From the NCBI RefSeq assembly GCF_026914185.1, contig NC_070566.1:2976001-3040000 (forward strand): 64,000 nucleotides of DNA, given 5' to 3'. A program made the translations under genes and the position numbers. A model generated the notes under the pieces. That model did no database searches and was not told the origin of the DNA. It saw nothing but the letters and a program-made list of their open reading frames with translations. The stretch comes from Puccinia triticina. Its lineage: Eukaryota; Basidiomycota; Pucciniomycetes; Pucciniales; Pucciniaceae. Shown in pieces: positions 1 to 10,861 of the stretch. Positions within the stretch are counted from its first letter, which is position 1; each line of letters starts with the position of its first letter.

Positions 1-721
1 AAGAGGGTGTAGAACAACGTAACTTGCAAGCACTTTGGTGTTCAAGAACAGACATGCAACTGGTGAGAGCGTGCACCTGGCCAACTTTGAAACCCCCTGA
101 TGTTGGTGGGGTGCAACTCGCAAAAAATAAATCAAACTGCCCAGAGTACAAATGAGCTTGGATGTGATTTTTCCACTCAGGGTTCAAGAACAACTTTGAA
201 CAACAACTTGCAAAAGTACATGCAAGTTGCACTTCTAAGAGCATTCACAAATGTTGGGTTAACTTGCTGATTTCTGGCAACTTAACCTAACCCACTCAGC
301 TAAGGGTCATCAAACCTCTGGTTAACTTGACCAGGAAATTTAGCCAACAAATGTGAATGCCCCAACTGTCCCTTCCAGCTGGGCCAATGGCTTGCTGGAG
401 GGAATTTTCACTTTGATTTTTTTCTTCCCTTCAACATGGGACTTTTTTTGCCAAATTCTGATCCCAGCCACTGCAAAAAAAACTGTAACTCTGAAGAAGC
501 TTCCAGCCTTACTCAAGGTTTGAATCAACCCAAGCTCCACATTCACTGCTCTCCAGCCAAGAAGAGCTCACAGACTACTTGATAGCCTGTTGTGAACTCA
601 CTGGGCCACTAAAAAGCCCATGGAATATCTTTATTGCAACTATATGGGCCACCAAAATGCCATTGATTGGCTGTTTTTATGCATAGTGACATTTCTTGCT
701 GGCAATTTCACTAGGGATGAT
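1..721. other. Non-coding, gene-free stretch
   Basis: No ORF here resembles a known protein. The only recognisable item is a shortened copy of the CACTGC-ended MITE at 469-545, listed separately. Confidence 0.5.
469..545 (-). repeat. Shortened copy of the CACTGC MITE
   Basis: It begins CACTGCAAAAAAAACTGT and continues through AAGCTT and CCTTACTCAAGGTTTGA. This is the order found, reverse-complemented, at the right end of the complete MITE at 30286-30532, with two internal deletions. No target duplication is visible. Confidence 0.55.
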
Positions 722-1347
722 GTTTGGGTACCTGGTACAGCCTGGCGGGTGCGGCGGGTGCCTATAGGATACCTAATAAGCGGTACCAGGCACCCAGGTA
801 CCGCCTGCCCGCACACGCCCTGAGCCCCCTATTTTTCCCGGGGTTCAGGGGAATGGATTTGGTATAAGTAGGTTTGATGGTGCCAGTGCACGCCCCGGCG
901 CCCCCTGGGGCAGTGGCACCGTCAACCCTATTTAAATACAATATGAGACAGCCACCATACACCCCTGTCATCAACTCCCTGCCCAATTAATCACTGCCAG
1001 CATAATTGACTGGGTTGAAGTAATCCCAGTTTAACTGGGATGGACTCAACCAATTTAAAATGGTTTTATCTCAACCAATGAAATTTAAACCCAAGGGGGG
1101 CACCTTGGAATTATATTTCCACAGTTGAGATCATCCAAGTGTAAATCAATTGAGTGCATCCCACTTTAACTGCAATAACCTCAGCCCAGCCAATTATGCT
1201 TGCAGTGCAAACCATCAATCATGCCCTCCAACCACAAGCAAAGATTTGAGATCATGTATCAAGGGTACCACAGGTACGCACCTGGGTGGTACCAGATGCC
1301 TACTTTTGGTAAAAAAACAACCCGTGGCGGGTACCCGGGTCCCAAAC
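722..1347. mobile_element. Possible small TIR element
   Basis: The left end GTTTGGGTACCTGGTAC and the reverse complement of the right end, GTTTGGGACCCGGGTAC, form an imperfect inverted repeat. Both sides are rich in GGTACC and GCGGGT motifs like the subterminal region of the hAT element at 6464-9798. I find no target duplication and no coding capacity, so the boundaries are tentative. Confidence 0.3.
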
Positions 1348-1509
1348 GCCTCCCTAAATTTCACTGTGCTTCATCAAAGATCCTATGGGATTTTCTTTTC
1401 CCAAAGAGCTAACTACAGGCCATCATGCCCCATGGGCTTTTCTTGGCCATTAAAGCTCTCTGCAGGCCACAAAAATCCCCTGGGCTTTAGGTGTGCCAGG
1501 TGAGCTAGT

Positions 1510-1713
1510 GGAGGACTTCCCATCAAGTCTGGGAGCCTTCCAGATCTCTATTTACAAACCCAAATTCTAATTAATTTTTGACAAAAAGGAAAATGTTTTC
1601 CTAACCCTACAGTTCATTAATTTCATGTGCACTGGTTGATTTTTTGATAGGTGTATTAATTTAGGATTTAGAGGGGCATCTAGAGCTCTCTAAACAACGA
1701 CGGGAAGTCATCC
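1510..1713. mobile_element. 204-bp MITE with GGAGGACTTCCC ends
   Basis: The left end GGAGGACTTCCC and right end GGGAAGTCATCC are inverted repeats with one mismatch. The trinucleotide AGT flanks both sides (1507-1509 and 1714-1716) as a 3-bp target duplication. There is no coding capacity. A second member is at 44881-45049. Confidence 0.65.
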
Positions 1714-2356
1714 AGTAATATTCCAAACATCATGATACATCCTGAGCCAAGGATTTATTTTTATGGGCCCACCTGGGATTCTCTACAGGCACAAGCAAAG
1801 CCCACCCAAATAAATTCAGCCCAAAACCACAAAAATGTCACCATCATTTTTGCTCAGTTTGACATTTTTTTTTGTTAGATGAGGCAGAGGATGCTCAGTT
1901 TGGCACATTTTTTTTTCTTCTGGTAGTCCATGGAAAGAGTCACATATTTTCCCAGGTACTTTTTTTTTTTGAAAAATTTGTCCATTTTTAAAGTGACATG
2001 TCCTCAAGGACTGTTTTCAAGTTATATCCCACCTAACCAGCTTGGAAACCTCTTATTGGGCGTATTAGAGAAGGTATCAGGACCAGATATCTTCCATACA
2101 CCTGCCGTAGTGCACAAATATTTACAGCCATTCCATAGTTTAAGTGCAAGATGAAGATTGAAGACTCCAAAATCACATGCAAGAATCAAGATGAAAAATA
2201 AAGCAGACTATCATGAAGATCAATCCCTCAAGATTTGGAATGGCAATTGAGTGGGTTGGCTGGTGTCAATCCCTGGAGTCTGTGTTCAAACTTCAAACTA
2301 GATGATGTAGAGACATGAAAGTCTTCTGATCCACTAAATACACTGTCAAGATTCTC

Positions 2357-2428
2357 AGATCCTTATCCTCATCACTCATCAGATCCTTATCCTCATCACT
2401 CATTAGATCCTTATCCTCATCACTCATC
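2357..2428. repeat. Three tandem copies of a 24-bp unit
   Basis: A 24-bp unit beginning AGATCCTTATCCTC is repeated three times with one substitution (CATC to CATT in the second copy). The unit length is a multiple of three, so the minus strand reads as a repeated DLMSDEDK peptide, but no larger gene is visible. Confidence 0.8.
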
Positions 2429-4318
2429 AGATCTCTATCAAACCTGAAGATCATCATCAGCACCCCTTTCCAGATCATTCACTTCACAAACCTGCCAACA
2501 AGTCACACTTACATGGTTGGTCCACCCCTTCCTCTGTTTTTTCTCTGATCTCATTCATACTTGGACCTCATGTTAAGACTCAAACACTTGTCTTGAATTA
2601 AGCCTCTTGCCTCTCATACATCCCTGCCTCATAGATTTCACTTGAAGTCACTCAACAGAAACATCTCAGCTGCTCTTCCTCTAGTCCCTTGGGAATTCCT
2701 ACACTAATTGTCCACTGTCAGCCTCAGTTTCCCTTTTTTGCTCAAACTCAACAACCATTCATCATCATCACCTTTTGCATCAAAATTCATTCCCTCTTTC
2801 AACCATCTTTCTCATTGGAAAACCCTCAATTCTTGGCCTATTTAAAACTCTCTATCTTCCATCTCAACATTCTGGCCGGGGGAACTCTTCAGCATCATCA
2901 CTTGCATCTTTGTTGCCTCTCTTAAGGCATTGGATTCAATTCATTGTTTTGAAAAGAATGCAGATTCTTATGGACCAAAGTACTCCTACTCGCTTATCCA
3001 AAGTGCACCACAGAAAATTAAATTGAACCAAGATCAACTGTTTGAGTTGTGGATAAGAAGGGCAAGGATAAAAATTGAAGAGCAAATGGAAGGCAAACAT
3101 GGCAATTGAAAGAGTTTAATTCAGTGCTGTTTATTCTATGTTGATATGATCAATACCATACACCAGCTTTGCCACTGACTGAACAGGAATATGCATTGAA
3201 GAAAAAAAAGTGTTCAGAGAAGCAATGAAGGCATTTTAAGATTTCACAACCACCCCACTACATAGTAAATCAGGGAAAGTAGAACCTTGTGAATTATTTT
3301 GTGATATATCTCCTCAATTGGTTCAGAACTGCCCCTATTCCTGGCTACTCACAAGAAAGAAAATATTTGTATGTATGAGCTTACTTTTGATCCAGAAGGG
3401 AAGAAAAAGCTGAATGTCTTCAACAAATTAACACAATTTTCAAATTCTCTGCCAAACAGCTAAACAGGAGATTGATAAAAAGTCCAAAATTAACCATTAA
3501 AATATTTTATCACAGTTTGAATTTCCAACTATCATATTTTCAATTCGTTGACATCAGTGCTATCCCTGAGCTCCAACAAGCCACACAGAAGAGAAAGATA
3601 TGTTGGCTGACAGTCAATCCTATCAGTCTGGAAGATTACAATGATTGGTATCCACCTCTTTGGGAGTAGTTTTTGCCATTTTCAGGCCTGTTCTTATCCT
3701 CAGCTAGATAGTTGATTAGAGGTATTTGAGTTCCAATTTTCTAATTTCCACCCAGTTTCCCCCTCCAAACCAAATCAAACACAAAATTTTCCATCATCTT
3801 ACGTACATCCTTGGAGCGTACAGCCCATGGGCTGAGGCTGACCGCAAATAGTGAACAGTCCAAATCTTGGTCTATCCAGCATGAACACTCATGTTCCTCC
3901 TCGTGATCTGATCAGCAGAGATGAGCCTTTGGATAAGTCAAGATCAGGGATGTTGACATGAGCGCACCAAGCCCAAATTACACACATGGAAGCGCAGTTG
4001 GTTTAAATAAATATCTTTTCGGCGGTGCTCCATGACGACTGGCGCAGTGGCTATAATAAGGTTTAAGAGCCGGCCTGGGCATGGGCTGAGTGGCTGTCGT
4101 ATGACAGTTGTGTGTTGCATCGGGGAAGCCAACTGCTGTGTTTTGGTGTCCAATTCACTACAATCCAACTGCAGCATACCAGGACTCCCTTCAGCCCGCC
4201 CATCGTCAGCTTCGCACATTCTTCCTTTGTCGTTCTCTCAAGATAAAGAATCATTCTCCCGCCTTGGACGGCCAAACGGCTCGCTCGCGCCAGTTCAGCT
4301 GACACATATATCATCATC
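2429..4318. other. Intergenic region upstream of GRASP
   Basis: Only short unsupported ORFs are present, and I recognise no protein or RNA. The last few hundred bases presumably hold the promoter of the gene starting at 4319. Confidence 0.4.
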
Positions 4319-5783
4319 ATGGGTGCTCAAGAATCTCATCTGGGTTCAGCCTCCGGTCTGAATGTCACAGCTCTCAAAGCCTACCATGTTCTCCGAGTCG
4401 CCGAATCTTCTCCTGCCGCCGAGGCGGGTATTGAGCCATTTTTCGACTATATCGTTGGGATCGGTGGTCAACAAGTGGTTAGTGTGTTGTCCCTTACAGT
4501 CATATTATACACATCTTGAAGTAGCTATTATCAGCTGAGACTTTCCGATCGTTTGGATTCTCGCGTTTGAAGACTGAGGATGGAGAGAAATTGGCGAATT
4601 GGCTCGATGAAGCCGAAGGAAAACCAATCATTCTACAAGTCTACAACTCAAAGAAACAAGAGGTTCGAAGTCAGCTTGTTCTTTTATCGCTCTAATCCCA
4701 GATTCATAACCAGGGGTATTGAAATTTCATCAACTATGTAGGCGTTCGAACACTACCCAACCGAAAATGGTCATCAAATGATCACGTGGCATCTAACGAT
4801 CAACAACTGCAGCCATCCCTGTTGGGGCTTTCATTGAGGCTATGCAGTCCTCAGAACGCTCTAGCAAACGTATGATCGACTTCCCTGATTTATGACCTGA
4901 TTTTTGAGCCAACAAGGCAGCTGATGTTTCATGATTACCTTAGGTTTGGCACGTGTTAGATATCATTGAAGGCTCTCCTGCTCAGGATGCTGGTCCGTCT
5001 ACATTCTCTGATCACGACCCATGATCCAAATTGCTGATCACCCAGGATTTCATTCCCCTAGGTCTTGTGCCATTCGGAGACTGGATAATCGGATATGCTG
5101 GTGGCATCCTAAGAGGCGAAAATGAGCTCTATGAAGTCGTCGAAGAGGTCAGTGCATTAGTCAACATCTGTATGACTGCCTCTGGGGCCAGAAGAAATTG
5201 ATAACCTAGCTTGCCCTCAACCTTGAAATAACATTTGATTTATACAGCATGAGGGCAGGCCGTTGCGATTGTTTGTCTACAACGCTGATTACGAAGTAAC
5301 TAGGGAAGTGGTTATTGTGCCGAATGTGAGTAGTAAATCAGTCCGAATTTCAACTCAGCCAAAATATTTATGTAGTAATTTGTATTTTTTCTTATAACCA
5401 AAAGCGTTCTTGGGGATCAGGGGAAGGATTACTGGGTTGCTCAATTGGATTCGGATTGCTACACCGAATCCCGAAGACTTCGACTCATACGACTGCCCCT
5501 TCATTTCTACTACCGCCTGGAGGAGCAAATTCACCAGAGAACCTAGACCTCGATGACGATGAAGACCTGAAGTTATTGAAACAGATGGGTAAGATCATTG
5601 AGATCAAATATGGCACCCTTCTGCCAGCTACCTTCTTCTAACTTGCCTCTTATCTATGTTCTCCAAACTACAGAATTCAACCAGGTCCAGGAGAACGCAA
5701 CGATCTCTCAAGATACCCTTCTAAACCACAAACTTCGTTCACATTCCCTTGAGTCGACTATTAAGGAAGAAGAAGAAAGTTAA
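4319..5783 (+). CDS. Golgi reassembly stacking protein (GRASP55/65, Grh1 family)
   Basis: GRASP proteins sit on the cytosolic face of Golgi and ER-exit membranes, tether cisternae and act in unconventional secretion. I model eight exons with GT-AG introns: 4319-4477, 4525-4669, 4742-4869, 4944-4992, 5062-5147, 5248-5325, 5405-5588 and 5674-5783, giving 312 residues. The start MGAQES keeps a Gly2 suited to N-myristoylation, the usual membrane anchor. The two PDZ-like GRASP domains follow: LLGLSLRLC at about 128-136, then [20 protein letters not shown], then [18 protein letters not shown] at 221-238, a family hallmark. The tail is short, with an acidic DLDDDEDL stretch, and much shorter than animal tails. 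Exons 2 to 4 were chosen because only these junctions keep the domain readable. No defects are seen. Confidence 0.93.
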
Positions 5784-6455
5784 TAGAAGAAATCATCGAG
5801 TTCGGATGTTCAGAAACCGTCGTTCATGATTAGAGTGCTATGAATAAAAAAAGAAAAAGACGACGAGAAATGGAAAGGCTCAAGAAGCGATTTCGACACG
5901 ATTCCCTTTGGAATGGACTATGATTGGTGTTTGCCATTCATACTTATTCCACGAGTTTTCCCTTCGTTTTTTCAAGGAACAAACACCTTCTGTGCAAATT
6001 AATGTCTCTCTGCCATAGACACTTCACTCTTCACATCTGTTGTCAGACCTTCCCATCCTTCGTACACCTTTCATCTCATTCACCTTCTTTTTTGTCGGCG
6101 CATATTACGCGCTCATGTCACATATGCTGTGTTGGTTTCTATCTTTCAGGGAGTTTAGAGATGTGTTTGTATATGTATGTAGTTTGTAATTGTGGTCTGG
6201 GGATCTGTCTGTAAAAGCCTCGGAATCGACTGTTTTAGCCCAGCCTCCGAATCCAGGTCAGGTTGTCTGAGATGAATTCACTGTGCTACAAACATGTGCG
6301 TGTGCTATTGGTGATTTTGTTCAAGCCGAGTTCACTCGTGGAGCAAGGGGAGGGGGACATCAGCTATCATTTGGAAGGTTTTGTAACCACAATGCAACTT
6401 GTCCAGATGAGATAAGATAAGATTAGTGGTTGAAGCACTGATTCTTTTAGGCATG
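5784..6455. other. GRASP 3' flank
   Basis: Downstream of the stop codon lies pyrimidine-rich sequence with one 96-codon ORF (5924-6214). It resembles no protein I know and is more likely 3' untranslated or intergenic DNA. Confidence 0.4.
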
Positions 6456-6463
6456 GCTTGTCT
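6456..6463. repeat. hAT target-site duplication, left
   Basis: GCTTGTCT, identical to 9799-9806. Confidence 0.95.
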
Positions 6464-6659
6464 CAGCGCTGGAACCCGTACCCGGCCCCAGCGGGTATAC
6501 CCGGTCCCGTCCCGGCGGGACCGGGTCACGGGACGACCCCGCCGTCTACGGCCTCCCGTCCCGCATATTGCGGGTACGGTCCCGGGCTGCGTCGAGCATA
6601 CCCGCGGGTACCCGCGATATTGGCAGACGGTCACGGCATAGCTTACACCCATAAAGAGC

Positions 6660-6750
6660 TCCCCTCGATGACCGGCATAGTGTGAGCCGCTCATCGAGAG
6701 GGTTATCTACTGCCTCGATGACTGGTCTATTGGGGTCATCAATTGCTCAT
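6660..6750. repeat. Small TGACCGG hairpin cluster inside the hAT element
   Basis: CTCGATGACCGG and its degenerate reverse complements (GCTCATCGAG, GGGGTCATCAA) alternate here. They match the units of the large arrays at 26650, 38055, 45455 and 50130. Confidence 0.6.
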
Positions 6751-6846
6751 TGAATGCAAAACGGTATGTTTTGTAACAAATTTTGAAGGTTAGGAAGAGG
6801 AAAAAACAGGAGATGTTTTGTAATGTCGTCTATACATCGTATGTAG

Positions 6847-9197
6847 TTAGTTGTCGGAGTCACCATCGGAGTCACTTTCAGATTCTTTCGCGGGGAGTTG
6901 AATAGTTGCCGAGTCCATCATCTCGTCAAAGCGCTGGTACCATTCCTTAACACAAAGGAGGCGTTCGATCGAAGAATTACTGAGGCTGTGACGTTGGGTG
7001 CCTATTATTGTTTTCGAACGCGAAAAGACGCGCTCAGATGGTGCGCTGGTGGCTGGAATTCCAAGATAACACTTGGCCATAGCAGCAAGGGAAGGGTAGA
7101 CTTTTGTGTGATGCGACCAGTAGTGCAGTATATTGCACTCAAGATCCTCATTTCGCTCGGATAGATACATCTGTATCTCACCATTCAGGTCTTTGACAAC
7201 AACAGCAGGAGATTGATCAAAAATGTCTGCCTCGATTACAGAGATTTTCTTAGTCTTTACAGGGTTCGTTTTCTCCGCCGATGGTGTACCTTGGCTAATT
7301 CGACTAGGGCTCCGATCAAAAGACCGAGCTTCGACCGAGAAAGTTTTCAAAATTTGACATGGTAGTAGGGTGGAGATATTGTGCTCGAGTAGGAATGATT
7401 GGGTTCGTTCGAAGTAACTTAGTTTAATCCGAGGGTCAAGAATCATTGCACAGATCGGTGCAGTCTTCTGCAATGCAAGGGTAACATATTTTCGAAGCTT
7501 TTCTATCATTTCATCGGCTGCTGGGATGAGTTGACCAGCGTCATATTGAGATCGGATGCTGGAGATTGTTCTGATGAGGGAAATGTAGATCGGAAGTGCC
7601 ATGCTGAGTGTTGGGTATTTTGATCGACAGAGAATCTTGGTGACGTCGTAAAGAGGTTCCAAGAAGTTCGTCATCTGCTCCACCTTTGCCCACTCACCAT
7701 CAGAGAGCGAGTATTTTACGGCTTCGGATTTTGATAGATTAGAGCTACAAAAAGTGGAGCAGACTGTCTTCAAATCAAGAGCGCGCTTGAGCATCATATA
7801 CGTGGAGTTCCAGCGGGTTCGGACGTCAAGGATCAATGTCTTTGTTTGGGCTCTGCTGTTGGAGGTTGCAGCGTTGTTGTTCTGACTTTCCACAAAATCT
7901 TTAACCTTAAAGAAAGCTTCGCGGCGTTGAGGCGAGCCACGGACATAGGTTGCAAGGCCATGGATACGATTAATAATCGTTTTTAGGTTGACGCCAGCGC
8001 CATCTGGCATATCGATCAGATTGTTTGAGTCCATCTGGCTCAAAGTTATCTCTTCCTCGGCCGGGGGGTTTGCTTTAGCACTGAAGCCAAAAACCTTAAG
8101 ACCATCTTGAGCGGCGAGGTTGATCACATGGGCCATGCAGCCCAAGAGTTGGTTTTCGGCATCAAACTTCGTGTATCCTAAGCGATGTTGTACTTGCTGC
8201 GCTAGGGTTGAGTTACTCGAAGCGTTGTCGGCAGTGATGCTGACAAGTTGATCGGATATTTCCATCTCATTGATCAAATCCACAAATATGTCACCAAAGT
8301 TTTCACCAGTGTGTCGACCTGTACAGATTTCAAGTGAATGGAAAAATCAGTTAGGTACAATTCACAACCAACAAACAAAAGAGGCGTACCACAGACAGTT
8401 GGCATCCCAACAACAACATCCAACATCTTCCAATCATCAGAAATGCCGTGTGCGGTAATCGCCATGAAGGCCTTCTGGTTTGGTGAAGTCCAAGCATCAA
8501 CGGTGAAGGAAATATAATTCATGCCCTGAAGGACTTTCCGGATCTGATTCCGGTGGGCAATATATAGGAGTTCGACTTCGTTTGCCATTGTCTTTCGGCC
8601 ATACTTGATATTTGCCACACTTGGATTGAGTAGCTCAAGTAGATAAGTGAATGATTTTTTTTGGACAATCGAATAAGGCAGGTCAGCCTCGGAAATCAGG
8701 TACGCAATTGCTTGCCTGAGCGAACTAGCTGAGAGGATTGGCTTTTGGAATTACAAAGAAATCAGACATTGTACTGCAGTCACCAGATAAAAATAAAGCT
8801 AGCGTACTTGTTGCTCCACACGCTGTCGCTTTGAAAGTTTGGGAAGGAGAAGCTGGTTAACCATCCCTTGAACTGGCGGAAGAAGGCCATGCACACGCCT
8901 CAGGTGCTCGCCCATTGACTTTGTACTTCCTGTGGGATCTTGAGCCAACAGTTGGTTGCAGGGATCTCCGCCTTTCTTCTTCTCCGGAGACTGACACTGA
9001 ACTTTGGATTTGTTGAGGATCTTGAAGTGACTCCAAACCCATGAACTTTTTGGTGCTGACCTGGGTGATGGTGACTCTGGGGTGCTGGTGGTACTCGGAG
9101 GAGGCTGTTTGGATGTTGGATCTGAAAAAACTTCGATATCTTCCATTTTTTTACGATGTTGTGCATGGAAGTTGAACTGGAGATGGACGGACATCAC
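6847..9197 (-). CDS. hAT transposase, three exons
   Basis: This enzyme cuts and pastes the surrounding hAT element. Minus-strand exons 9197-8808, 8741-8390 and 8318-6847 join in frame to 737 residues. Residues about 50-105 form a BED zinc finger (W53, F58, C68, C80, H98, H103) for DNA binding. The RNase H-like core follows, with FTVDAWTSPNQ and ITADNASSN carrying conserved aspartates and FLEPLYDVTKIL further on. The C-terminus has the hATC dimerisation block, including YLGIPATSAPSERVFS. The first splice removes an in-frame stop and restores an expected helix (SASSLRQAIAYLISEADLP). The second restores GRHTGENFGDIF. An alternative start is Met18. No stops or shifts were seen, so it may be active. 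Confidence 0.9.
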
Positions 9198-9798
9198 TGG
9201 GATGAGGTCCTGTTTTAATGCTTTGAGTCACCGACCCATCCGGAGGAAGAGCAGCGGAAGGTCCCTGCAAGATTTGTTGGCTCGGCTTGGATCACCAGAG
9301 GGAGTGCCGATCAACGATCTGGCTGTTTGTATTTTTACAACTTTAGATCCCAATCAGCACATTCAGGCTTTCAGCGGCCAAAATTCACCATGAGCAACAC
9401 GGCAGGCCATTCAAATGTGATGCCCATCAAAAAATTCACATGGCAGATCTATATGTTGGATCAGTCAGTGTCCCAAGACTCGTACCTGGAGGCTGGCGGT
9501 ACTGGTAGCCTGGTAGGCCTGTTCGCGGGTATACCCGTCCGGGCTGTCTAAATCAAGCCATTTCGCGGGTATACCCGCCTGCCCGCGGGCATAATTGCAC
9601 GGGATGGCGGGTATGCGCCTGTCTAGACGGGGGATACCCGCGCCCTGTCAGGCTAGACGGGTAACCACGGGATGCACCCTGTACCCGCGGGTATCTGTCC
9701 GGGCTGTCTAAATGCGGGACACACGGGTCGGGTATACCCTCCGGGCCGGAGCCGGGATGGGTCGAATTGGCCGGGTACCCCCGCGGGTTCCAGCGCTG

Positions 9799-9806
9799 GC
9801 TTGTCT
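9799..9806. repeat. hAT target-site duplication, right
   Basis: GCTTGTCT, identical to 6456-6463. Confidence 0.95.
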
Positions 9807-9825
9807 GCAATCCCAAAGTTATTCC

Positions 9826-9955
9826 TGTTGTAACCTAACCACTTAGGTTACAGTTAGTGACACTCGCCTACCCGAAGACCATAGTTATGCCTTCGGAGAA
9901 AGCTGCAGAGCTTATTCTCCACTTCACTACGTTATTCATCTCTTTGGTCACATCA
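9826..9955 (+). repeat. Copia-1 5' LTR (130 bp)
   Basis: TG...CA ends, with ATTCC immediately upstream. It is 2 bp shorter than the 3' LTR at 60191 (GAGAAAGC versus GAGAATAAGC) and differs at a few further bases. It is very short for an LTR. Confidence 0.88.
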
Positions 9956-9975
9956 GGTTATGAGCCTGTAAATCT
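9956..9975 (+). promoter_or_regulatory. Copia-1 primer-binding site
   Basis: GGTTATGAGCC directly follows the 5' LTR. Its reverse complement, GGCTCATAACC, is the anticodon arm of initiator tRNA-Met. Drosophila copia and yeast Ty5 are known to prime from such a half-tRNA, so the same is inferred here. Confidence 0.6.
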
Positions 9976-10861
9976 CGCTCAGATACTCTCTACATTCAAC
10001 ATCTCCAGGTAGCTCAGCTTAGAGCGTAATCGACCTCCAATTTTTTTTCTGTTTCTCATCTGTTTCTACGGGTATCTCAGTCTAGAGTATAATCGCCCCG
10101 GATTTTCCCGATATCTTCATCATTCCTCCCATCAATCACCTCGGTTTTTCTGGATTGGCAGGCGCTTGGGTCTTATTTGCTTGGTCGACTGAGTTCTTCT
10201 CCGCTTTCCCCACCACCCTCTCTGATTACGGAAGCACAAGCACGTAGTGATAAAGCTATACAGTCTGCCAAACTGTGAACATCTGTCCCCTGGCATGGTA
10301 CAGAACACTTAGACACTATCTTGTTGCGACCTGACATCTACTCCTTTCTTTTATTTCCGGAGAACTCAGTTGATCAGGTAAGTAAGCTTGAGTTTGCTTG
10401 TTGGTTACAGTTAGACTCCGGATCCCTTGAAGGCTTGTTTTATGTCCATTCCACCCAGAAGAAACAAACCTCCCATTGGATGCCCATCCTCCGCCTCCGC
10501 CATACTCGGTCGCTCCATTGAAGAAATCACTGAACAAGAACTCTACAAAGCAATCAAGACTGCGGCCCGGACAAACAGAATCATCAACCGTCAACACTCT
10601 TTGGATGACACCACCACCATCAATCAACGGATTCCAGGAGCCTGGCAGCAAGCACGCCTGGCGACCCCAGGAAATTGATACTACCCAGCACTCCCACCAA
10701 TCCCGCTAGCGGTAGCATTGACTGGCGAACCGGTATTCCCGGAACAACTCTTTGCACCGCTTCCCCAACAAAGCACACACCCTCCTCTTTTCCCACTTGT
10801 CCCACCTCCTCCTCCCCCTCTATCCTTGGCTAGATAATCAGCTGTACCACCGGCAAGCAAC
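9976..10861 (+). other. Copia-1 leader
   Basis: This lies between the primer-binding site and the clear gag frame. Short proline-rich ORFs (for example from 10448) could be decayed N-terminal gag, but none is recognisable. Confidence 0.4.

Larger units (their letters stand above)
6464..9798 (-). mobile_element. Complete hAT transposon (3,335 bp)
   Basis: The ends are perfect 15-bp inverted repeats, CAGCGCTGGAACCCG. The flanks carry a perfect 8-bp duplication, GCTTGTCT, at 6456-6463 and 9799-9806, as expected for hAT. Both subterminal zones (6480-6620 and 9520-9790) are GC-rich and repeat the palindrome GGGTATACCC, likely transposase-binding sites. A spliced transposase gene lies inside on the minus strand. 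The element ends 27 bp from the Copia-1 insertion at 9826. Confidence 0.95.

Noticed and set aside
5924..6214. 96-codon ORF after GRASP
   Set aside because: Low-complexity Ser/His/Phe content, no start context, no similarity; likely 3' untranslated sequence.
6426..6694. ORFs on both strands at the hAT left end
   Set aside because: They come from the GC-rich subterminal palindromes of the transposon.
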